64,000 nt of DNA from the IMG/VR virus record IMGVR_UViG_3300040801_002923, positions 1 to 64,000 of that record; one strand, given 5' to 3'. Source of the DNA: a virus. The notes beneath the pieces were generated by a model, which worked only from the letters and a program-made list of their open reading frames with translations, had not been told where the DNA came from and did not search any database. Numbering within the stretch: position 1 is the first letter of the stretch; every line of letters begins with the position of its first letter. Position numbers and translations under genes: made by a program. Below, in pieces: positions 44,153 through 51,104 of the stretch.

Positions 44153-44482
44153 ATGGAAAAGCTCACATTCAAACGGTATCTAGAGACTAAGGCAGAACTC
44201 GTTGAAGCACTTCAGCGTACGCCTGAACAGGAGATCAGCTATGTTGTGCGTAAGTACTGCAAACTGCCTCTTGGTGAGTCTAAAGATTCTCGCGAGTATG
44301 TTTCGCTGAAACCAAAGCAGCGCATTGTCGTTCGTTGGTTGTATGAAGACATTGAAAACCCAACCCCTTTGAGGGTTCGGTTCGAAGGTCTTGGTGAACA
44401 AGACGAGCATGTGTTCGAAACATTCTGGTCTGGTGAAAAACTTGATGGGTGGCTATCACGTAACGCAAGGGAGTTGATTTAA
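44153..44482 (+). CDS. Hypothetical protein with capsid-targeting-like N-terminus
   Basis: 109 residues starting MEKLTFKRYLETKAELVEAL. The N-terminus resembles the T4 capsid-targeting sequence (T-Y/F-x-x-F/Y-I/L) and LVE/A at residues 17-20 fits a gp21 cleavage site. The middle (SYVVRKYCKLPLGE) and end (WSGEKLDGWLSRNARELI) look globular. It lies directly after the capsid gene with its own late promoter. It is possibly an internal head protein; the enzymatic function, if any, is unknown. Confidence 0.75.
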   Translation: MEKLTFKRYLETKAELVEALQRTPEQEISYVVRKYCKLPLGESKDSREYVSLKPKQRIVVRWLYEDIENPTPLRVRFEGLGEQDEHVFETFWSGEKLDGWLSRNARELI

Positions 44483-44946
44483 TGTTTACCCTGATTAACG
44501 AAATTCAAGGGGATGTTGAGCATCAACGTCGCCTTCAAGAGAATATCTCTGTAATCTTCGACAACGAAGAGCAGGCAGCTCTGTTCGAACGCGCTGACAA
44601 GTATATTGGCAAAGCGATTGCAAGTCTCCGTGCTTCGAAGAACCCCGTCGAGCAGGGTACTGTAGATCCAGATATCCTTGCAGCGCTTGATGGTCTTGGG
44701 GATCCAGATCTTCAAGATGCTCTTGTTCCGAACGAACGCAAGCGAGCTCGGGCACTAAGTGTTCTCGATCGTAATGCACAGGTGCAAAAGGCTCTCAAGG
44801 ATATGGGTGCAACCCGCATGAAGAGCCGTGCTGCCGCAATTCGCAAACAAGCTGCAGAAAACCCAAAGGAGCTAGCGAGCCATCTCGAAAAGCTCCAGAT
44901 GCGTATGAGCCAGGCGCAGCAAGCTGCTGCGGGTAACCAGGAGTAA
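44482..44946 (+). CDS. Hypothetical helical protein
   Basis: 154 residues; ATG overlaps the previous stop (TAATG). Nearly all helical and charged (EEQAALFERADKYIGKAIAS; KSRAAAIRKQAAENPKELAS), with basic C-terminal helices. It sits between two proteins with capsid-targeting-like N-termini, so a head-internal or assembly role is possible. No family recognised. Confidence 0.7.
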   Translation: MFTLINEIQGDVEHQRRLQENISVIFDNEEQAALFERADKYIGKAIASLRASKNPVEQGTVDPDILAALDGLGDPDLQDALVPNERKRARALSVLDRNAQVQKALKDMGATRMKSRAAAIRKQAAENPKELASHLEKLQMRMSQAQQAAAGNQE

Positions 44947-44949
44947 CAC

Positions 44950-45564
44950 ATGATCACTTTCACCGAACATCTAATTCTCGAAAGCACGGCTTCCGACCCT
45001 AAGCAGCTGATTCGAAGCAATCTCAACAAGATCATGCGCCTCGACACAGGAGGTAAGCGCGATCTGGATGCTTTTGACTTGATCGAAGCTCTTGAGGTGC
45101 TCCGCAAGATGTTTGCTCAAGCGGTGAAAACTTCTCAAACAACCGTGGTAACTGATCGTGGTGATGAAGTGGATCTCAGCAACGGTCACCGTAAGGGCGA
45201 AGACAAGTTTGATATGGTCGCTGATGTTAAAGGTGCCGTTGAAAGCTATTTCATGGACGGCAAAACAGAAACTGAGAGCATGCTCAATCGTCGCAAATAT
45301 CGTGCTCTAGTTACACTGATCCTCAAACCTATCGCAAACTCTTTCCGTGGTATGTCGCACGAAGAGATCGCTGAAACCTACAACAACAGAATCGATCAGC
45401 TGATTGAATACATCAAAGACAGTAACATCGTCGCAAGCTCGTCAGAGGCTGATGTTGCCAAAGAAGCCATCGCTCGCTCGGTTCGACAAGCTACTCAAGT
45501 GCAGAAAGCAGCTGATGCAATCATGAAGCTGCGCAAGAAAGCCAAGAAGAAAAGAAGCAACTAA
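44950..45564 (+). CDS. Hypothetical protein with T4-like capsid-targeting N-terminus
   Basis: 204 residues. The N-terminus MITFTEHLILE is very close in pattern to the T4 internal-protein signal MKTYQEFIAE, and ILE/S is a gp21-type cleavage site. The body is helical (DAFDLIEALEVLRKMFAQAV) and the C-terminus very basic (MKLRKKAKKKRSN), as expected of a DNA-binding protein packaged in the head and injected with DNA. The function after injection is unknown. Confidence 0.75.
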   Translation: MITFTEHLILESTASDPKQLIRSNLNKIMRLDTGGKRDLDAFDLIEALEVLRKMFAQAVKTSQTTVVTDRGDEVDLSNGHRKGEDKFDMVADVKGAVESYFMDGKTETESMLNRRKYRALVTLILKPIANSFRGMSHEEIAETYNNRIDQLIEYIKDSNIVASSSEADVAKEAIARSVRQATQVQKAADAIMKLRKKAKKKRSN

Positions 45565-45587
45565 CCCTCCCGGGAGTACCTCACCTC

Positions 45588-45595
45588 TATAAATA
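45588..45595 (+). promoter_or_regulatory. Full-consensus late promoter (TATAAATA) for the neck operon
   Basis: Located 30 nt before the ATG at 45625; its last bases form the 5' arm of the hairpin at 45590-45621. Confidence 0.75.
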
Positions 45596-45621
45596 CCTCC
45601 ACATTCGTGTGGAGGTATTTA
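45590..45621 (+). promoter_or_regulatory. SD-sequestering hairpin overlapping the late promoter
   Basis: A perfect 14-bp stem (45590-45603 with 45608-45621) closed by a TTCG tetraloop. The 3' arm contains the GGAGG ribosome site at 45611-45615, 10 nt before the ATG. RNA starting at the late promoter (about 45601) lacks the 5' arm and leaves GGAGG free; readthrough RNA from upstream would be folded shut. Confidence 0.8.
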
Positions 45622-45624
45622 AGT

Positions 45625-48621
45625 ATGGGTGTTTTCGATCCCCATGGTGATTCGCCGGAACGCATTCTTCGTGAAGGCGAGACAATCAGTCTCAAGGTAG
45701 AACGACTAACCGAGTCGACGGCACGGGTTAGCTGGAATATCCCAACGCCTGCAGATGGCTGCAATTCCAGTAACCAAGCGTACAACGGCATGGTTGTTGT
45801 TCTAAACACCGTCGCTAACAAACCAACTGATCGTCCAGTCAACGGCATCCGATACACTGCAGATCCAACTGGCAACGCAGACCTCCACGCCGGCGACCGC
45901 GTTGGTGACGCCCTCATTGTTGGTGCGTTCTACAACGACAAGACAACCAACTCGTTCACGATTACCGATCTTGTTGACGGCGCAGCGTACTTTATCACAG
46001 GTCACGCCGTCGATGCGCAAAATCGGTACCACGGCAACGGTGCTAGTGGTTACTCACTCCCGTTGACTCTGAACGAAAAGCAGCCTGACACACAGGCGTT
46101 CCACGAAATCACTCTAAGTGCAAGTGGTGCTGATATCATCGGTAGCGATGCTACCGAGCTTGTGGTCGGCGAGATCTACAATTTCTTCATTGTCATTGAC
46201 GGCGCTAAGCACGAAATTCTAATCGATGGTGGCGTCGCGCAGACATACGACGAGCTGGTGGCTGAAATCGACCGCCAGCTGCAGCAGATCGGTGGACCAT
46301 TTACAGGTCCTCTAGCCCCAAACACTGGCGGATATTTCTACAATTCAACAACCAATCAGCTGTTCCAGTGGGATGGCACTCAGAACGTTGAACTACCTGT
46401 AATCAATCACCCCACGGATCCTTCAGCTGTTGCAGCTGGTGATTTTTGGCTAGACAGCGACTCGGGGCTGAATGAGCTAAATCTTCGAGATGCGACAAAC
46501 ACGACCTGGAATATCCAGACTCCGCAGATTGAGACAGGGTATGATGTAACTAATCCGCCGTGCGATGCCTATTGGTACAACGATGGCCCATGCTTGATGT
46601 GGAAGTGGAACGGGTCCACGTGGTGTTCCAAGTCACCGGTGTTTGTACAAGAAACTGATCCATCGATACCACCTTTGCTGTCCTGTGGAACATACTGGCT
46701 GGATCAGGACGGCCAGTTGTTTGTGTGGAGTACTGTAAACGGGTGCAGTCAGTGGGTACAAGTCGAAGCAATCTCATGGGATCAAGCTCCTACACTGATC
46801 GTAAACGGTACATACTGGTTCAATGACAGTACAAATGAGCTCAATCTTCGCATTGGTGGAGCATGGGTTGTACAAACTGATGTGTTTGTACAGGATGAAC
46901 AGCCAATCACTAATATTGTCGGTGCACAATGGTACGTGCCGACAACAGGTCAGCTATTTGTACTGAACAATCAGGACATCTGGGAAGAGCAGCCTGTCCT
47001 AATCTTCGGTACAGATCCAACCTCTGTTGAATCGTGCGATCTTTGGTTTAACACTGCCAACGATCAGCTGTACACGTGGGATGCTGTTAACGGTGAGTGG
47101 GACCTCGTTGCGCAATTCTTCGATCAGGAAGCAGATCCGTCGGAGGCATCAGTCCTGGACGTCGGTGCAATCTGGGTCGATTCTGTAAACGAAACATATT
47201 ACGAATGGGATGGTGGTCAGTTCGTACTGATTAGCCAAGATACTCTAGTGGTGTGGCCGTCGGACCCAACGCAAATTCCGATTGATACAATATGGCTCCA
47301 AACCACATCGGGTGCGTACTTCCTGTGGGACGGCACGATGTGGAATATCATCGATCAGATTGTTGCTCCAAACGATCCGGCACTACCACAGCCCGGTGAT
47401 TTTTGGTTCAACACCTCGACGCAAATTCTCAACCAGTGGAATGGTGTCGCATGGATTCCGGTTGCCTACAGTAGCACACCATTAGCTCCAGCTGTTGGTG
47501 ATGTGTGGTACAGCACGGTAGATCAAACGCTTCTTACATGGAACGGTTCAGAGTGGGTGCAAGCTGATCGACAGGTCACCATAGCACTCAATCAATCAGA
47601 ACCGGCAGCAAACATCTGCGAACCTGACAGCAACATTGTTTTCACTCGTACTGCAGCTGGCAGTGAGAGATCCGTACGGATCGGCCAACAAACCGCCACA
47701 GCGTTTGCAACCAACTTCCCGACAGTTCAGTACCAGTTCGAGGGCACTCTGTTTAACAGCCTTGGGGCAACAGCTTCCCTAAAGCCTCCTGTGTTGGGTG
47801 GCGACGGACTCGAGGCTACGCCGATGTACGAGCAATTGGGTGTCGGCACTGACGGTACTCCCGACGAGCGCCGAGAGTTGGCTGACAGTATTCGCCGCCA
47901 GCTTGGCTATCCAACAATTGAAATCGAGTTAGACACGCGTCAGCTGGACGAAGCAATTCAGAGCGCTATCGAAGAGTTGCGCCTTCGAAGTTCTTCGGCG
48001 GTTCGTCGTGTGTACTTCATGATGGATTTGCAACCAGGCAAGCAGCGTTATGTCATGACTAGCAAAGCAACTGGATTCAATACGATTGTCAGTATCATGG
48101 GGATCTGGCGCGTAACATCAGCTTTCCAAAGCACCGCCTATGCATCGGGAGTGTACGGCCAGACAGTACTCCAGCACCTGTACCACATGGGTACGTTTGA
48201 TTTGGTGAGCTACCACCTGATATCGCAGTACATCGAGGAGCTCGAGCAGCTATTCGCAACCCGCGTAACATACACGTTTGACGAGGCGCGCCGGCAGCTT
48301 GACATTTTCCAATCTGTGACTCGACAAGAACGAGTATTGCTCGATGCTGTTGTTGAGCGCACAGAACAAGAGCTTCTGACCAATCGTTATACGAAGAACT
48401 GGATCGAGCGCTGGGCTCTGGCACAGGCGCAGCTTACTCTCGCATCAATTCGAGGTAAGTTTGCAACTCTACCTGGCGCCGGTGGTGGTGTATCGCTGAA
48501 TGCGGCTGACCTGGAAAACCTCGCTCGCGAGAACATTCAATGGTGCCTCGATGACATCGACAACTTTGTTGTGAACGATATCGAAAACCTAGGCATCGGT
48601 TCGGAGTTGATCATTGGCTAA
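45625..48621 (+). CDS. 13: Neck protein (gp13-like C-terminus) fused to a tandem W-box repeat region
   Basis: 998 residues from ATG 45625 (GGAGG site; an upstream GTG at 45607 is inside the hairpin loop). Residues about 1-150 include a fibronectin-like start (VERLTESTARVSWNIPTP). A segment near residue 175 (GVAQTYDELVAEIDRQL) matches the sheath insertion repeats. Eleven short repeats follow (pattern xWxxxxxxxLxxWxGxxW). The last 330 residues (ELADSIRRQLGYPTIEIELD; GAGGGVSLNAADLENLA) look like the conserved neck/structural protein following the capsid gene in cyanophage-like relatives. T4 gp13 is 309 residues, so this is a large fusion. Confidence 0.8.
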   Translation: MGVFDPHGDSPERILREGETISLKVERLTESTARVSWNIPTPADGCNSSNQAYNGMVVVLNTVANKPTDRPVNGIRYTADPTGNADLHAGDRVGDALIVGAFYNDKTTNSFTITDLVDGAAYFITGHAVDAQNRYHGNGASGYSLPLTLNEKQPDTQAFHEITLSASGADIIGSDATELVVGEIYNFFIVIDGAKHEILIDGGVAQTYDELVAEIDRQLQQIGGPFTGPLAPNTGGYFYNSTTNQLFQWDGTQNVELPVINHPTDPSAVAAGDFWLDSDSGLNELNLRDATNTTWNIQTPQIETGYDVTNPPCDAYWYNDGPCLMWKWNGSTWCSKSPVFVQETDPSIPPLLSCGTYWLDQDGQLFVWSTVNGCSQWVQVEAISWDQAPTLIVNGTYWFNDSTNELNLRIGGAWVVQTDVFVQDEQPITNIVGAQWYVPTTGQLFVLNNQDIWEEQPVLIFGTDPTSVESCDLWFNTANDQLYTWDAVNGEWDLVAQFFDQEADPSEASVLDVGAIWVDSVNETYYEWDGGQFVLISQDTLVVWPSDPTQIPIDTIWLQTTSGAYFLWDGTMWNIIDQIVAPNDPALPQPGDFWFNTSTQILNQWNGVAWIPVAYSSTPLAPAVGDVWYSTVDQTLLTWNGSEWVQADRQVTIALNQSEPAANICEPDSNIVFTRTAAGSERSVRIGQQTATAFATNFPTVQYQFEGTLFNSLGATASLKPPVLGGDGLEATPMYEQLGVGTDGTPDERRELADSIRRQLGYPTIEIELDTRQLDEAIQSAIEELRLRSSSAVRRVYFMMDLQPGKQRYVMTSKATGFNTIVSIMGIWRVTSAFQSTAYASGVYGQTVLQHLYHMGTFDLVSYHLISQYIEELEQLFATRVTYTFDEARRQLDIFQSVTRQERVLLDAVVERTEQELLTNRYTKNWIERWALAQAQLTLASIRGKFATLPGAGGGVSLNAADLENLARENIQWCLDDIDNFVVNDIENLGIGSELIIG
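46325..47570 (+). repeat. Eleven tandem W-box repeats in the neck protein
   Basis: Degenerate protein repeats of about 35-50 residues. Examples: FWFNTSTQILNQWNGVAW, VWYSTVDQTLLTWNGSEW, IWLQTTSGAYFLWDGTMW. Each is probably a small beta-hairpin unit. Confidence 0.75.
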
Positions 48622-49081
48622 CGAAACAACAACAGCATCAACGGATACAACAGTTGCAACTGTACCGTCGGGTTGCATTCTCCTTGGCGACGGTACGATC
48701 AAGTGCCCCGACACAGCTGCATCGGAGGTATGTAAGCCGTGGAAGCTCCAAGAGTCGCGTGATGCATGTATTCAAGAGGATTACGCCAACGAGGCTCTTA
48801 ACATTGGTGGTGCCACGGCGAACGTATTCAAACTACTTGGTGTTCACGAACAAACCAAGCTAGTCGATCAGACAGGTCGCGGTGTCGCGATCTCCGGTGG
48901 CGATATGGGCCAATTCTCTGCCGCAAACGCATTTACGAGCGAATGCACGGTGTGGAGATCAAAGCAACGTGGAGCAAATGTAGTCAGTAAGGCGTACATC
49001 GGCTATGACTTTGGTCCAATTAAAATCACAACAGGTCGTCAGCGCCATGGCGATGCTCGCCCGGAGACCCAGGATGTTTAG
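48614..49081 (+). CDS. 14: Neck/structural protein, N-terminal part before an in-frame amber codon
   Basis: 155 residues starting at TTG (48614) with GGAG 7 nt upstream, overlapping the preceding stop by 8 nt. It ends in TAG at 49079-49081 after RPETQDV. The same frame continues without another stop to 50242, and the sequence just after TAG (TIRIKQLSSAANRATRIRVE) reads as a discoidin-like strand pattern completing a domain begun before it. It is therefore one gene of about 542 codons (48614-50242) split by an amber codon. By order it corresponds to T4 gene 14. Confidence 0.75.
   Translation: MANETTTASTDTTVATVPSGCILLGDGTIKCPDTAASEVCKPWKLQESRDACIQEDYANEALNIGGATANVFKLLGVHEQTKLVDQTGRGVAISGGDMGQFSAANAFTSECTVWRSKQRGANVVSKAYIGYDFGPIKITTGRQRHGDARPETQDV
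49079..49081 (+). other. In-frame TAG within the gp14-like gene
   Basis: GTT TAG ACG in an otherwise open 1629-nt frame. A single C-to-T change from CAG (Gln) would explain it. ATCCGC (49085-49090) can pair with GCGGAT (49126-49131) just downstream. Either a readthrough site, a mutation or a sequencing error. Confidence 0.8.
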
Positions 49082-49180
49082 ACGATCCGCATCAAACAGT
49101 TATCCTCTGCAGCAAACCGTGCGACGCGGATTCGTGTTGAACGATCGCAGGACGGAGAGAGCTGGTTTGGAGTTGAAATT

Positions 49181-50242
49181 GTGGACCTTGATGATAACGA
49201 TTCGCTACAGACTGTCCACATTCGTCGATCCGTGCCATCACGATTCTGGCGCATTCGTCCTCTGGCGTTTAACGGAGGCGATGGGGACTTTTGGGGTGTT
49301 ACTGCATTAGAACTATCCGACTATGAAGCGACGCGCCTCGACAATATTCAAGATCGTTTGCTGCTAGAAAACCGCAATCGTGATTACAACACCAGTCCCA
49401 TTGTGGTTAAGGTATTCTACGATCTAATCGACGTGCAAACGGAACTGTCGCGATTTGGTATTGAGTTGCCTAGCCAGTCGTACTTCATGACAGCAGGCTT
49501 CAATTCAGTTGTTGAAGCCCTTGGCCGTCCTTTTGTGATTGGTGATATCATTGAGCTACCAAGTGAAACGCAATATTCGGCATCACTTGAACCTGTCAAG
49601 AAGTATCTTGAGGTAATCGACGTTGGTTGGAGCACGGAGGGGTATACGCCAGGGTGGCGCCCAACTCTTCTCAGAATTGTTGCTCAGCCTATGCTGGCAT
49701 CTCAGGAGACGCAGGATATCGTTGGCGACTTTGTGCGCCGGGTCGACGGTGATGGACTATTCAACATCGACGATGGCAACCATCCAATCTTTCAAGATTA
49801 CTCCGAATCGGCTCAGACGATTGATGCTATCTCACGCAACGAACACAACGTACCACAGCGCGGTGCTGATGCGAGTAACGAGCTTCGACAATTTAGTCAA
49901 GAAGAGCTCCAAAAAGCTGAGGATGCTGGCATTAACATTCAGAAGCTTTCATACAACCCGAACAGTGTGTACATCGAAGATGCGGTCCCACCAAATAACG
50001 AAGATTTCACCATGGGGGACACATTTCCGGAAAATCCTTCCGATGGTGATTATCACCGCCTAACTTTCAGCGGGGTTGAGGATCCACCTCCCGCGCAACT
50101 TTGGCGGTATTCAGCACAGAAGATGCGCTGGGGTTGGCTCGAGACAGATCGCCGTGCAGAGTTTGATGGTACGCGTAAAAAGCTCCAGGAGTTTATCACC
50201 CACCCGAATGCGGTTCCTGTAAACAAGAATCTTGAAGACTAA
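49181..50242 (+). CDS. 14: Neck/structural protein, C-terminal part (gp14-like)
   Basis: 353 residues if started at GTG 49181, which has GGAG 8 nt upstream. The frame itself is open from 49082. Segments LLENRNRDYNTSPIVVKVFY, FGIELPSQSYFMTAGFN, VIGDIIELPSETQYSASLEP and LLRIVAQPMLASQETQDIVG match, from memory, the neck protein before gp15 in cyanophage-like T4 relatives. A DYHRLTF...PPAQLWRYSA segment near the end resembles the W-box units elsewhere. It may be made as a readthrough product of 48614 or by independent internal initiation. Confidence 0.78.
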   Translation: MDLDDNDSLQTVHIRRSVPSRFWRIRPLAFNGGDGDFWGVTALELSDYEATRLDNIQDRLLLENRNRDYNTSPIVVKVFYDLIDVQTELSRFGIELPSQSYFMTAGFNSVVEALGRPFVIGDIIELPSETQYSASLEPVKKYLEVIDVGWSTEGYTPGWRPTLLRIVAQPMLASQETQDIVGDFVRRVDGDGLFNIDDGNHPIFQDYSESAQTIDAISRNEHNVPQRGADASNELRQFSQEELQKAEDAGINIQKLSYNPNSVYIEDAVPPNNEDFTMGDTFPENPSDGDYHRLTFSGVEDPPPAQLWRYSAQKMRWGWLETDRRAEFDGTRKKLQEFITHPNAVPVNKNLED

Positions 50243-50251
50243 ATAGTCTTC
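50234..50251 (+). promoter_or_regulatory. Late promoter embedded in a hairpin before gp15
   Basis: GAAGACT (50234-50240), loop AAAT, AGTCTTC (50245-50251): a perfect 7-bp inverted repeat directly abutting the ATG at 50252. The TAAATA core (50240-50245) is in the loop and overlaps the upstream TAA stop. Late RNA would begin near the ATG itself. Confidence 0.65.
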
Positions 50252-51028
50252 ATGACAAACGTTGCACAAGACCCAACATTCTTCTACGACGAGCAGATTC
50301 GCCGTAATGTACTGCAGTTCATGGCGATCTTCTCCAACATGTACGTTGAGTTCGGCGCCAAGGGCGATCGCGAACCTGGACTAGTTCCTGTATTCCTCAC
50401 ATACGGCCACCGCGATCGGGTTGTCGCTCATATCAAAAGTGACAACACTCAGAACAAACCTTTACGTTTGCCAGCTATGGCTGCAAATCTAACTTCAATC
50501 AGCATGGCACCTGATCGAGCTAAGGGGCAGCAGTCAACAAGACGAGATACGTATCTCAAGAATCAGGGTGTACTTCCTGATGATGTCAGAACGATATACC
50601 AGCGCATGCCTGTTCCGTATGATTTCAACTTTGAGTTGTCCATCTACACAACGAACTACGACGAGCACTGGCAAATACTAGAACAGATTCTAACGATTTT
50701 CGATCCCTCGCTTTCGATTCAGACCAGCACCGATACGTTCGACTGGACGAAGATCAAACAGGTTGATCTCGTTGGAATTGGTCCAGAGCAAAATTACCCA
50801 TCAGGACCAGAACGTCGAATTATCGTGACGACACTTGCGTTTGTTGTGAAAGGTTGGCTGTCGTTGCCTTCGAATGTTCGTGATAACGTTATCCGAAGTA
50901 TTCAACTTCGTGTTGGAATCGTTAGCGATCTTGATGCTCCATCATCCGATATCATAGCGGAAATCGATGCTGGTGGCTTTGACTACAACAGCCAATTCGA
51001 TTTCAGCGAAGACGTTGATTTGCAGTAA
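50252..51028 (+). CDS. 15: Tail sheath terminator/completion protein gp15
   Basis: 258 residues; T4 gp15 is 272. gp15 caps the finished sheath and tube and joins them to the neck. Conserved features: FFYDEQIRRNVLQFMAIFSN, VPVFLTYGHRDRVVAHI, QRMPVPYDFNFELSIYTTNY, then HWQILEQILTIFDPSLSIQ and ERRIIVTTLAFVVKGWLSLP. No Shine-Dalgarno; the late promoter core ends 6 nt before the ATG, predicting leaderless translation or reinitiation from the gp14 stop 9 nt upstream. Confidence 0.93.
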   Translation: MTNVAQDPTFFYDEQIRRNVLQFMAIFSNMYVEFGAKGDREPGLVPVFLTYGHRDRVVAHIKSDNTQNKPLRLPAMAANLTSISMAPDRAKGQQSTRRDTYLKNQGVLPDDVRTIYQRMPVPYDFNFELSIYTTNYDEHWQILEQILTIFDPSLSIQTSTDTFDWTKIKQVDLVGIGPEQNYPSGPERRIIVTTLAFVVKGWLSLPSNVRDNVIRSIQLRVGIVSDLDAPSSDIIAEIDAGGFDYNSQFDFSEDVDLQ

Positions 51029-51044
51029 GTTTTGTATGGTGGCA

Positions 51045-51050
51045 TAAATA
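51045..51050 (+). promoter_or_regulatory. Late promoter core (CATAAATAC) for the sheath gene
   Basis: Core 54 nt before the gp18 ATG; the leader has CAGGAG. Confidence 0.65.
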
Positions 51051-51104
51051 CTCACGTTATACAGTCGCAGTATACAGTTTTGGAAGTAACCAGGAGAAAC
51101 AAAG

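Noticed and set aside
49079-49081. Complete reassignment of TAG to an amino acid in this phage
   Set aside because: gp4, gp17, the gp51-like gene and a small gene end in TAG at sensible positions, so at most partial readthrough is plausible.
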